Source: JBCBWG01 sp039817205
Lineage (GTDB): Bacteria; Pseudomonadota; Alphaproteobacteria; Rhizobiales; Hyphomicrobiaceae
Length of the DNA: 27,031 nt
Direction of reading: 5' to 3'
Assembly (NCBI GenBank): GCA_039817205.1
Contig: JBCBWG010000015.1
Coordinates: forward strand, 1-27,031
Shown in pieces: positions 1 through 7,186 of the stretch. The notes beneath the pieces were generated by a model. It was given only the letters and a program-made list of their open reading frames with translations. It was not told the DNA's origin and searched no databases. A program made the position numbers and the translations under genes. Every line of letters starts with the position of its first letter. Positions within the stretch are counted from its first letter, which is position 1.

Positions 1-1587
1 ATCCCGGTTCAGTCGGGTGATGACAGCGCACCGCAACCGCCGCTCGATCTGACGCCGTACTTCGGCGATCCGGATAGCCCGGACCCGGTGACCTTGTCGA
101 TCGATCCGAACGACTTGCCGCCAGGCCTCGTGTTTGACCCGGTGACAGGCGTCATCTCCGGAACGCCAACGCTTGATGCAAGTCAAGGTGGCGATCCGCA
201 GAACCCGGGCACGTACGTGATCCCGGTGACGGCGATCGATCCGAGCGGCGCGACGTTCACGACGAACGTCACGTACACGATCACAAACCCGCCGCCGGTG
301 GGTGACGATCAAGCGGTGACGACGCCGGAAGACACGGCGTTCAACGGTGAGATCGTGGCCAATGATCCGGACGGCGATCCGCTGGTCTTCTCAGGCCCGG
401 TCCAACCGCCGGTCAATGGCACGGTCGTGGTCAATCCGGATGGCTCGTTTACCTATACGCCGAACCCGGACTTCCATGGTCCCGACCAGTTCACGGTGCT
501 CGTGGACGATGGCAACGGGGGTCAGGACGAGATCGTCGTCGATGTGACGGTCACGCCGGTCCAAGACGCTCTTGATGACCGGACCGAAACCCAGCAAGGA
601 GCCGACGTCACGATCGATATCCCGGAGAACGACACGTTCTCTGCGGATGCCGAGATCGTCGATGTTGTCTCGCCGAACGGTGGGATCGTGGTCGTCAATC
701 CTGACGGGACGCTGACGTACACGCCGCCACCGGGCTTCGTCGGTGAGGATGTGGTTGAGGTGACGTTCCAGGATGCGCACGGGAACTTCGAGACGAGCTT
801 CGTGTTCGTCGAGGTTCTGCCGGTCCTGCCATTCGAGGATGGCGCGGTTGATTCGACCGTGACCGATCCATCCGCACCGGAATCGATCGCAGTTGAGGGC
901 GCCGTGTTTTCGGCGATCGCGGATATCGGTGGCCTCGGCAGCTTTGCCGGGATCAGCACGAACGGCATAATCATTGAAACGGCAAATGCGATCAGTGCGC
1001 TCGGTGGGACGTCAGATGCCTCGCAGTCCGGTCCGAATGACATCCGCCGTCCGTTGAGCGATCAGCGGATCTGGGAGATCGGTCAGGCTGTCGCGAGCCG
1101 AACGGGTGCTCCGTTCGACATCGCGGAACTGACAGGTTTCTCGCTCCGGTACTCGGATCAAGCTTCAGGTTGGGGCTCGATCAAGGGCGTCGATGTTGTG
1201 ATCGAGAGCCTCGTTCGCAAAGGCGTGCTAATCGTAAATATTGGAGGTCACACAGACACAACCCCTGGCCGCAATGTCGACCGCGTTGAACTGCTGCCGG
1301 TAGACGGCAAGCCGCTTCCGAAGTGGCTTGACCAGGTCGGGCCTCGTGTGGTCATGGGCGAAAAGCCAGCGGATATTGATGAGATCAACCTCGGCGTCCG
1401 TGTGGTCTTCTCCGATGGCACCAGCGAGATCCGCAACTTCCAGGTCCAAACAGAGACGGGTGAGATCCAGCCGGTTGCAAACCTCCGGGCGGAAGCCCAG
1501 CCCCGGGTGCTGCAAGACCAACTGACGACCAATCCGGCGCTGACAGATGAGGCGCGGGAAGGTCTGGCGGGTGCTCTCAGCGAGTAG
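1..1587 (+). CDS. C-terminal part of a large Ig/cadherin-like repeat surface or secreted protein (5' end outside window)
   Basis: The frame is open from base 1, so the gene begins upstream; 528 residues are visible. Near the start is a putative-Ig (He_PIG-like) unit with the hallmark PPGLVFDPVTGVISGTP. Two cadherin-like/VCBS-type units follow, each with an NPDGS/TxTYTP core (NPDGSFTYTPNPDF and NPDGTLTYTPPPGF). The last ~280 residues are different: a Gly/Ala-rich linker, then a final beta-rich unit with PLPKWL, PADI and VVFSDGTSE, ending in a charged tail without RTX nonapeptides. Such arrays are usual in very large alphaproteobacterial adhesins exported by type I systems, but the exporter and N-terminus are not visible, so the route is inferred. 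A strong hairpin terminator follows the stop. Adhesin or matrix protein is the best guess; the domain calls are firmer than the function. Confidence 0.85.
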   Translation: MPVQSGDDSAPQPPLDLTPYFGDPDSPDPVTLSIDPNDLPPGLVFDPVTGVISGTPTLDASQGGDPQNPGTYVIPVTAIDPSGATFTTNVTYTITNPPPVGDDQAVTTPEDTAFNGEIVANDPDGDPLVFSGPVQPPVNGTVVVNPDGSFTYTPNPDFHGPDQFTVLVDDGNGGQDEIVVDVTVTPVQDALDDRTETQQGADVTIDIPENDTFSADAEIVDVVSPNGGIVVVNPDGTLTYTPPPGFVGEDVVEVTFQDAHGNFETSFVFVEVLPVLPFEDGAVDSTVTDPSAPESIAVEGAVFSAIADIGGLGSFAGISTNGIIIETANAISALGGTSDASQSGPNDIRRPLSDQRIWEIGQAVASRTGAPFDIAELTGFSLRYSDQASGWGSIKGVDVVIESLVRKGVLIVNIGGHTDTTPGRNVDRVELLPVDGKPLPKWLDQVGPRVVMGEKPADIDEINLGVRVVFSDGTSEIRNFQVQTETGEIQPVANLRAEAQPRVLQDQLTTNPALTDEAREGLAGALSE

Positions 1588-1617
1588 TGCGTCGCCGCAA
1601 ACGACCAACGAATGGAT

Positions 1618-1650
1618 GGCTCCGGTGCTCTTGCACCGGGGCCATTTTGG
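1618..1650 (+). terminator. Intrinsic terminator after the Ig/cadherin-like gene
   Basis: An 11-bp stem (1618-1628 with 1633-1643, one G-T pair) closes a TCTT loop and is followed at once by ATTTTGG. It lies 30 bases past the stop codon and separates this gene from the RTX gene, which therefore probably has its own promoter. Confidence 0.75.
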
Positions 1651-1707
1651 TCATGGACGGGGGCATGAGCGTTCAAGTGACAAGCTACGGGAATTGTTTG
1701 AAACCAC

Positions 1708-1721
1708 GAGCTAATTAACTC
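1708..1721. promoter_or_regulatory. AT-rich near-palindrome upstream of the RTX gene
   Basis: GAGCTAATTAACTC is symmetric except for one base pair and sits in an AT-rich stretch (about 1690-1800) between the upstream terminator and the RTX start. It is a candidate operator or promoter element. No convincing -35/-10 pair could be fixed here. Confidence 0.25.
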
Positions 1722-1816
1722 ATTTTTCGACGGATAGTGTTCATTCAGAGCACTTCACATGCAGCGAATTTCTTCCTACTTAAGTCGTACGCTCGTTCAT
1801 TTTTCAGGAGATTGCG

Positions 1817-2626
1817 ATGTCGACCGATACGCTCGGCTTTTACGGCGGTGCCACACTGAATGCATCGCAGCTTCCCAATCTGTCAGAGATGGAAATTGTT
1901 GGCGCAGCGAACGGGACGTTCGTCGCGATCTGGGTCGACAGTAGCGGGATTGGAACCGACACATCCGGCTCAGGTCTGGTTGTCCAAATCTTTGATGCAC
2001 TGGGTCGCCCGCTTATTCCGGAAGGCCAGGCAAACACACTTTCGACGTTTGGCAATCAGAGCGAAGTCGATCTCATCGCAATGAGCGATGGCGGTGCAGC
2101 GTTCGTCTACACCACGGAGTTTTCGTCCACCGACCGCGACATCATCTACGAGCGCCGCGATGCTCAAGGTGTCGTCGTCAATCGTGCTGTCATTGACAAC
2201 AGCCTGGCTGATGAACGTAGTGCCGCAATCACAGAATTTGGCAATAATGGCTTATTTGTCGTCTATGAGGATTCGACGTCGGGCGGTGTGACAAGCATTC
2301 GCGGGCGAACGGCTGATGCCGCTGGAAACGTGTCTGGCGAGATTATTATCGACCAACAGTCTGACAACAACCTGGGCCCCGCGATTGCAACGCTGAACAA
2401 CGGCAATGCCGTGATCGCTTACGAGAACGAAGTGTCTCTGAACGGCTCGAGCGTGGTGCGCTACACGCTCGTCACACAAGCCCTTGGTCTTGCGGGTTTC
2501 GCCGACATCACCAGTCCGGATAATATCTCGAACGTCGACGTCGCAGCGATTGCAAACGGTGGGTTTGTCCTCACCTGGCAGGAGACAGATACGTCAGGCA
2601 TCGACCAAGTCTATTTTTCCGTATGA
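1817..2626 (+). CDS. N-terminal part of RTX protein: beta-propeller-like repeats, ended by an in-frame TGA
   Basis: The ATG at 1817 has AGGAG six bases upstream. The 269 residues hold five copies of a beta repeat with a core such as ANGGFVLTW followed by a second strand and a DxxG turn. The core aromatic residues fall at 39, 98, 150, 202 and 254, a spacing of 59 then 52, 52, 52. After the TGA (2624-2626, codon 270) the same frame goes on without a start codon and a sixth core aromatic falls at 306, again 52 away, with a weaker seventh core near 353. This looks like the front of a seven-bladed propeller that continues into the RTX region ending at 4708. There is no N-terminal signal peptide, as expected for type I secretion. 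As sequenced, the product would be a five-blade fragment with no secretion signal. Read as one gene it has 963 codons. Confidence 0.7.
   Translation: MSTDTLGFYGGATLNASQLPNLSEMEIVGAANGTFVAIWVDSSGIGTDTSGSGLVVQIFDALGRPLIPEGQANTLSTFGNQSEVDLIAMSDGGAAFVYTTEFSSTDRDIIYERRDAQGVVVNRAVIDNSLADERSAAITEFGNNGLFVVYEDSTSGGVTSIRGRTADAAGNVSGEIIIDQQSDNNLGPAIATLNNGNAVIAYENEVSLNGSSVVRYTLVTQALGLAGFADITSPDNISNVDVAAIANGGFVLTWQETDTSGIDQVYFSV
2624..2626 (+). other. In-frame TGA interrupting the 1817-4708 reading frame
   Basis: The frame is open on both sides and the 52-residue repeat period is kept if the TGA counts as one residue, so a base substitution fits better than an insertion or deletion. The matching position in blades 1, 2, 3 and 6 holds Phe, Arg, Ala and Tyr. 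A CGA (Arg) to TGA transition is one possible origin. TGA is used as a normal stop elsewhere in the window (for example queG and both SDR-linked overlaps), so a genome-wide code change is not indicated. Confidence 0.85.
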
Positions 2627-2758
2627 AGTTCCACAGGCGCGGAAATTGTCGGTCGCACCCGGGTTGATACGTTCTCCGTCGAGAGCTTCGAAGCCGATGT
2701 CGAAGCTGTCGGCGGCGGGTTCGCAATTGGCTACACGGAGACCTCGAGCAGCGGGGTC

Positions 2759-4708
2759 TTGTTCCGATCGACCCGGGTCTATGACGAGAACTTCGGTCTT
2801 GAGATCGGTCGAGGGGTTGGGATTTCGCAATCCCTTGTCACTGACGTTGCGATTGATATTGCGATTTCCGCGGATGGCCGGGTTATTCGGGCTGACAACC
2901 TCTTCAGCAACAACACTGAGAGCGAAATCCGATCGTCGGTTGTCGATGATCAACGCACAAGCGTCATCGGAACGAACGGGAACGACCAGCTTGTCGCCAA
3001 CCGGTTCAATAGTCTCGTCATCTCCGGGCTGGGTGGAAACGACACGATTTACGGCCTCGGAGCGAATGACACGATCTTGGGCGGCTCTGGCAACGATCGC
3101 ATGTTCGGAAGCCTTGGCAGCGATAGTTTCGACGGCGGAAGCGGGACGGATATTGTCGATTACACCTTGCTCGATCAGGCCATTGAGTTGGATGCTCAGG
3201 GCGCAATCACAAAGGCCGGCGGCGGGGTCGATACGCTGCAACCGAACAGCGTTGGTGGTGGACAGTTCGAGGCGAGCGTCGAGCGGATTATCGCGAACGG
3301 CAACTTGTCATCCGGGCGCAATTTGATCGACGGAGACGACTCACCCAATAGCCGGTTCGTGGTCGATCTCTCGCTCAATAGTTTGACGATTTTTCTTCCG
3401 ACGGGCGGCCCGATTGTTGGCGACCGACTGGACTTCGCGGTCGAAAACTTCAGCGATATTATTGGCACAGCAAACAGCGACACGCTCACCGGTAACAACG
3501 GATCGAATGAGATCTTCGGTGCCAGCGGGAACGACACAATCGTCGGGTTGCTCGGCAGCGATCGACTGTTCGGGGATGCTGGCGCAGACACCATCGAAGG
3601 GAGCGAAGGGGACGACGACCTCTTCGGTGGCGACGGTAACGACAGCCTACTTGGCGGGATTGGCAACGACGAACTGTTCGGGCAAGCGAACGATGACTTT
3701 ATTCGCGGTGGCAACCAGAACGATCTCGTGAACGGCGGCGGTGGGGTCGACCAACTGTTCGGCGATGCTGGCAACGATCGCTTGTTTGGCGGTGACGGCG
3801 GCGACACTCTGAATGGTGGCGGTGGTGTCGATCAGTTGTTCGGCCAGAATGGCGATGACACCCTGCGTGGCGGCAACGGCAATGACATCCTCGACGGTGG
3901 TGCTGGCGCTGACACTCTTTTCGGCGATGCCAACGATGATGAGCTGCGTGGCAACAATGGCAACGACGTCCTGAACGGCGGCGGCGGCGCGGACCGTTTG
4001 TTCGGTCAAGCCAACGACGACATCCTGCGAGGCGGCGAGGGTAATGACCTGCTGACCGGCGGCGGGCAAGTTGACGTGCTGTTTGGAGAAGCGGGCGATG
4101 ATCGTCTGTTCGGCGGATCTGGAGATGACCAACTTTTTGGTGGCGGCCAAAATGACTTTCTATCTGGAAACAGCGGCGCCGATCTGATCGACGGTGGTGA
4201 TGGCAACGATCGCCTCCTCGGTGACGCCAACAACGACGAACTGCTGGGTGGAAATGGCGAGGATTTTTTGGATGGTGGCGACGGTAACGACATCCTGAGC
4301 GGTCAAGCTAACAATGATGAGATCCTCGGCAACAACGGGTCGGATCAGCTGAACGGGGGTGGCGGCAACGATCGCCTGTTCGGTCAAGCTGGAAATGACA
4401 CGTTGGTCGGCGGCCTTGGAAACGACTTCCTTGTTGGCGGCGGAGGTTTCGACCGCTTCATCTTCGGTCAGGACTCAGGCAGCGACACGGTGAGCGACTT
4501 CACCAACAACGTCGACAATATTGATCTGCGCGACTTCGGCTTTTCCGGTTCGGCAACGTTTATTTTCAATACGCGCATCGCGCCAAACGCCGAACAGCAA
4601 GGGTCGGCCGTTGTCATCGACCTGTCGTCTGGAGGCGATCAATCAATCATCAGGCTCGGCAGCTTTCAGCTCAGCAACCTCGACGCGACGGACTTCAGTT
4701 TTTTCTGA
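2759..4708 (+). CDS. C-terminal part of RTX protein: last propeller blades, RTX nonapeptides, type I secretion tail
   Basis: This part is in the same frame as 1817-2626 and open from 2627. The TTG at 2759 is only the first possible start after the TGA, without a good ribosome site, so it is probably not an independent gene. The product carries the last propeller repeats, a first short RTX group (GGNDTIYGLGANDTILGG), a non-repeat insert, and then a long block of GGxGxDxLx nonapeptides from about 3500 to 4447, which fold as a Ca2+-binding parallel beta-roll. The end resembles the serralysin-type C-terminal domain (FDRFIFGQDSGSDTVSDF, then IDLRDFGF) and finishes DFSFF, the acidic-then-hydrophobic tail typical of type I substrates. 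No protease, lipase or other catalytic motif was found. A binding or matrix role is inferred. No exporter genes lie in the window. Confidence 0.8.
   Translation: MFRSTRVYDENFGLEIGRGVGISQSLVTDVAIDIAISADGRVIRADNLFSNNTESEIRSSVVDDQRTSVIGTNGNDQLVANRFNSLVISGLGGNDTIYGLGANDTILGGSGNDRMFGSLGSDSFDGGSGTDIVDYTLLDQAIELDAQGAITKAGGGVDTLQPNSVGGGQFEASVERIIANGNLSSGRNLIDGDDSPNSRFVVDLSLNSLTIFLPTGGPIVGDRLDFAVENFSDIIGTANSDTLTGNNGSNEIFGASGNDTIVGLLGSDRLFGDAGADTIEGSEGDDDLFGGDGNDSLLGGIGNDELFGQANDDFIRGGNQNDLVNGGGGVDQLFGDAGNDRLFGGDGGDTLNGGGGVDQLFGQNGDDTLRGGNGNDILDGGAGADTLFGDANDDELRGNNGNDVLNGGGGADRLFGQANDDILRGGEGNDLLTGGGQVDVLFGEAGDDRLFGGSGDDQLFGGGQNDFLSGNSGADLIDGGDGNDRLLGDANNDELLGGNGEDFLDGGDGNDILSGQANNDEILGNNGSDQLNGGGGNDRLFGQAGNDTLVGGLGNDFLVGGGGFDRFIFGQDSGSDTVSDFTNNVDNIDLRDFGFSGSATFIFNTRIAPNAEQQGSAVVIDLSSGGDQSIIRLGSFQLSNLDATDFSFF
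3746..4447 (+). repeat. RTX repeat block with a 27-residue (81-base) higher-order period
   Basis: The 702 bases encode 26 successive nonapeptides. They fall into groups of three: one with xDxLFGxA(G/N), one with NDxLxGGNG and one with NDxLxGGGG, so every third unit replaces the usual GGxG turn by G(Q/D)A(N/G). About eight and two thirds such 27-residue units are present. DNA copies are diverged, so this is protein-level repetition, not a fresh tandem duplication. Confidence 0.8.
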
Positions 4709-4803
4709 GGTCGTCGCCTTCGAGACGAAACATGCGTCGGTTGCAGCACGGGGACGGTTTGATGTTGCCCCGCGCTCTTCGTGTTCGCAAACCGCTCTGT
4801 GGA

Positions 4804-6303
4804 TTAGGCGTTTCCGACGGCGTGCTCGGCAGCGCTCATCCCGGCGCGGCGACCAAAAACGGCGCCATTGATGAGGCCTGATCCGCCCGGATAGTTGTCA
4901 TAGAAGATGCCGCCGACCATTTCGCCAGCGGCGCTCAGCCCAGGGATTGGTCGGTAATCGGTTGAGAGAACCCGCGCATCGGTATCGATGCGGACACCAC
5001 CGAACGTGAAGGTGATCCCGCATGTAATCGCGTAGGCCTCGAACGGGCCTTCGTCCAGCGTATTGGCCCAGTTGCTCTTCGGCACGATGAGCCCGTTCGT
5101 CTTGCGCCCGTCCTTCACGTTCGGATTGAACGCGACGCTCGTATCAATGCTGTCGTTGTAGGCTTTGACGGTCGCGAGGAAGCCCGCCGGATCGACGCCT
5201 TCCATCTTCTTTGCAAGCTCTTCCAGCGTGTTGCCGGTCACCTTGGTGACTTGGCGAATGCGATATTCGTCTCGCAACAGGTGCAGCGTCTTCTGGTCAA
5301 AGACCTGCCAGGCGAAACTGCCGGGCTGCGCCAGGATCTCGCGTCCGTATTTGGCGTAGGTGTAGTTGCGGAAGTCAGCGCCTTCATCGACGAAGCGTTC
5401 GCCGCGCGCGTTGACCATGATGCCGAATGGATAAGAGTGCTTCTGGAAGTTGTCGCCAACGGAGAGGTCGCCAAACTCCGGTGCGTTGCGCTCCCAGCCG
5501 ACGGCGTGGCATCCGGACCAGTTCCCGGCGGTCGCAGCGCCCATGTCGATTGCCAGGCGTATCCCGTCGCCGGTGTTGTAGCGTGTGCCGCGCACCTTCG
5601 CGATGTCCCAGCCCGGGCCGAGGTATCGCGTCCGCCATTCGGGGTTGGCTTGAAAGCCGCCAGCCGCCAGTACAACCGATCGCGCGTGAACGTTGACGAT
5701 GGCGTCCGATGTGCGCACCTTGACGCCGGTGATAGCAAAACCGTCGGACAGCAATTCGAGCGCGCGCGCGCGGTACCAAATATCGATCTCGCTCTTCTTT
5801 GCAATTTCGGTCCAGGCATTCACCAGCCCTGGACCGCCCCCCCAAGCCTCGAGCGTCAGGCCGCCCCAGAACTTGAATTTGCCGTCAACCTTGAACGCCT
5901 GCCGCCCCCAGATTGGCGCGAACCGAACGCCCTTACCGCGCATCCATTTCATCGTCTCGAAGCTCGATTTCACGAGCACTTCTGTCAGCTCCGGATCGCA
6001 GCGATATTGCGTGATGCGAAACATGTCATCGAAGAACTGGTCTTCGGAGTAAGTTCCGAAATCGGTCATCGCGACTTCGTCGTCGGTGAGATCTGGCACG
6101 AGGGTTTTGATGTCGTCGACGCCGTCGTAGGCGAACCGGATGGCGCCCGCCGTAAAGCGCGAGTTGCCGCCAGCTTCGTCTTCGGGCGCACACTCGAGAA
6201 CGAGGACGCTCGCACCTCTCTCGCGTGCAGCCGTTGCCGCTGAGAACGCCGCGTTCCCCCCGCCGACGACGATCACGTCATAGGTCTTGGTGTGTCCGCT
6301 CAT
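4804..6303 (-). CDS. tcuA: FAD-dependent dehydrogenase of the tricarballylate dehydrogenase (TcuA) / fumarate reductase flavoprotein family
   Basis: A soluble 499-residue flavoprotein. The N-terminal dinucleotide motif VIVVGGGNAAFSAA (about 10-23) binds FAD, EAGGNSRFT follows at the usual place, a VVLAAGGFQANPEW stretch lies mid-protein, and the C-terminal FAD loop is YPGGSGLINGAVFGRRAG. Length and motif order match the FAD_binding_2 family, and the closest recalled relatives are called TcuA, which oxidises tricarballylate to cis-aconitate. The partner genes tcuB (electron transfer) and tcuC (transport) are absent here, so the true substrate is uncertain; related proteins act on fumarate or 3-ketosteroids. 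It is transcribed away from a GntR/FCD regulator with a shared 167-base spacer that carries a perfect inverted repeat, so control by that regulator is likely. The ribosome site is weak (AAGGCG about 10 bases before the ATG). Confidence 0.75.
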   Translation of the reverse strand: MSGHTKTYDVIVVGGGNAAFSAATAARERGASVLVLECAPEDEAGGNSRFTAGAIRFAYDGVDDIKTLVPDLTDDEVAMTDFGTYSEDQFFDDMFRITQYRCDPELTEVLVKSSFETMKWMRGKGVRFAPIWGRQAFKVDGKFKFWGGLTLEAWGGGPGLVNAWTEIAKKSEIDIWYRARALELLSDGFAITGVKVRTSDAIVNVHARSVVLAAGGFQANPEWRTRYLGPGWDIAKVRGTRYNTGDGIRLAIDMGAATAGNWSGCHAVGWERNAPEFGDLSVGDNFQKHSYPFGIMVNARGERFVDEGADFRNYTYAKYGREILAQPGSFAWQVFDQKTLHLLRDEYRIRQVTKVTGNTLEELAKKMEGVDPAGFLATVKAYNDSIDTSVAFNPNVKDGRKTNGLIVPKSNWANTLDEGPFEAYAITCGITFTFGGVRIDTDARVLSTDYRPIPGLSAAGEMVGGIFYDNYPGGSGLINGAVFGRRAGMSAAEHAVGNA

Positions 6304-6330
6304 GGAGGTCGCCTTGCTCTCGATATCTCA

Positions 6331-6356
6331 AGATTGTATGCGATTGGATACAATCT
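6331..6356. promoter_or_regulatory. Perfect 9+9 inverted repeat, probable GntR/FCD operator between divergent genes
   Basis: AGATTGTAT and ATACAATCT flank an 8-base spacer, 28 bases upstream of the tcuA-like start and about 115 upstream of the regulator start. The core TTGTAT/ATACAA resembles half-sites known for FCD-type GntR regulators, which bind as dimers. Its place, close to the flavoprotein gene, suggests repression of that gene with possible autoregulation. Confidence 0.6.
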
Positions 6357-6470
6357 GAGTTCGGGCGGCGCAAGCCTCGGCAGTAGCCGGATGCTGGGCT
6401 CGGTCACGCGTGCTAAGGCAAGACGATCGCGGCGCAAACGTCGCGACGTGCTTGGGGATGCAAAACACCC

Positions 6471-7127
6471 ATGGTTGAGATCGCTAAGCCCGACATTTTC
6501 GAGGTTGTGCAGTCTGAGATCCTCGAAGGCCTCCTGCAGCCGGGCGATCGTGTCAAAGAGGCGAGCCTCGCACAGCGCTTCGGTCTCAGTCGCACGCCCG
6601 TTCGCGAGGCACTAAGACGCCTGGAAACGCGCGGTCTTCTGATCCACGAACCGCATCGCGGTATGGTCGTTGCTAAGCTCGACGCAAGTGCGGTCGGTGA
6701 ACTCTATGCCATGCGAGGTCTGCTCGATGGGGCCGCGGCCCGTCTGGCAGCCCAACATGCGAGCGCCGTCGAGATTGCTGCGATGGAGCGGCAAGTCGAG
6801 CGCGACGCGGGACTGGTGTCAGATCCAGCGCGTCTTGCCCACGCGAACCGCGCGTTTCATGCAGCTATTTTGCGCGCCGCGCACAACCGGTTCCTGATGA
6901 AAGCCTCTGACACGCTCGCGGAGGCGCTCGCCCTGCTTGGTCCGACAACGCTTGCGATGCCCGATCGCGCCGAGCAGTCGATCGTCGAGCATCGCGCCAT
7001 TGTGTCAGCCATCAAAGCGCGGTCCGCCGATGCGGCAGAGGCGGCAGCCCGCGCACACATCGAGGCGTCGTTCGGAGCTCGCCTCGCGCAGATCGATCAA
7101 ACCATTATCGACGCGGCGGACCTTTAA
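6471..7127 (+). CDS. GntR family transcriptional regulator, FCD (FadR) subfamily
   Basis: A 218-residue DNA-binding regulator. Residues about 8-70 are the winged helix with the recognition stretch LAQRFGLSRTPVREALRRLE and the wing GLLIHEPHRGMVV. Residues about 78-205 form the helical FCD ligand domain, with the expected metal/ligand histidines H130 (NRAFH), H174 (EHRAIV) and H196 (ARAHIEAS). FCD regulators commonly sense organic acids, which suits a neighbouring tricarballylate/fumarate-type flavoprotein. The ATG at 6471 begins directly at the conserved domain; no earlier in-frame start was found and the ribosome site is poor (GGGGAT about 13 bases upstream). It diverges from the flavoprotein gene across the 6331-6356 inverted repeat. 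Confidence 0.88.
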   Translation: MVEIAKPDIFEVVQSEILEGLLQPGDRVKEASLAQRFGLSRTPVREALRRLETRGLLIHEPHRGMVVAKLDASAVGELYAMRGLLDGAAARLAAQHASAVEIAAMERQVERDAGLVSDPARLAHANRAFHAAILRAAHNRFLMKASDTLAEALALLGPTTLAMPDRAEQSIVEHRAIVSAIKARSADAAEAAARAHIEASFGARLAQIDQTIIDAADL

Positions 7128-7171
7128 CGGCGCCGTTCCACAGATAAGGAGCCCGTCGTGATAAAGGGTCC
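7118..7171. other. Inverted repeats in the convergent spacer between the GntR gene and the next leftward gene
   Basis: GGACCTTTA (7118-7126, overlapping the GntR stop) pairs with TAAAGGGTCC (7162-7171) with one bulged base. Inside it lies a perfect 12-base palindrome, AACGGCGCCGTT (7126-7137). It may act as a two-way transcription end, but it has no T tract, so this is a weak call. Confidence 0.35.
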
Positions 7172-7186
7172 GGGTTGAACGGCCCC

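Noticed and set aside
2624..2626. TGA as selenocysteine or an altered genetic code
   Set aside because: Other genes here end normally in TGA, including overlapping GTGA and ATGA junctions. I saw no clear SECIS-like stem right after the codon, and the aligned positions in other repeats are not cysteine.
3500..4447. CRISPR-like or DNA-level tandem array
   Set aside because: The repetition is in the encoded RTX nonapeptides. DNA copies vary, and there are no spacers or cas genes.
5251..6243. 330-codon open frame opposite the TcuA-like gene
   Set aside because: The codon-matched leftward frame is a clear flavoprotein. The rightward frame has no domain and is a high-GC antisense shadow.
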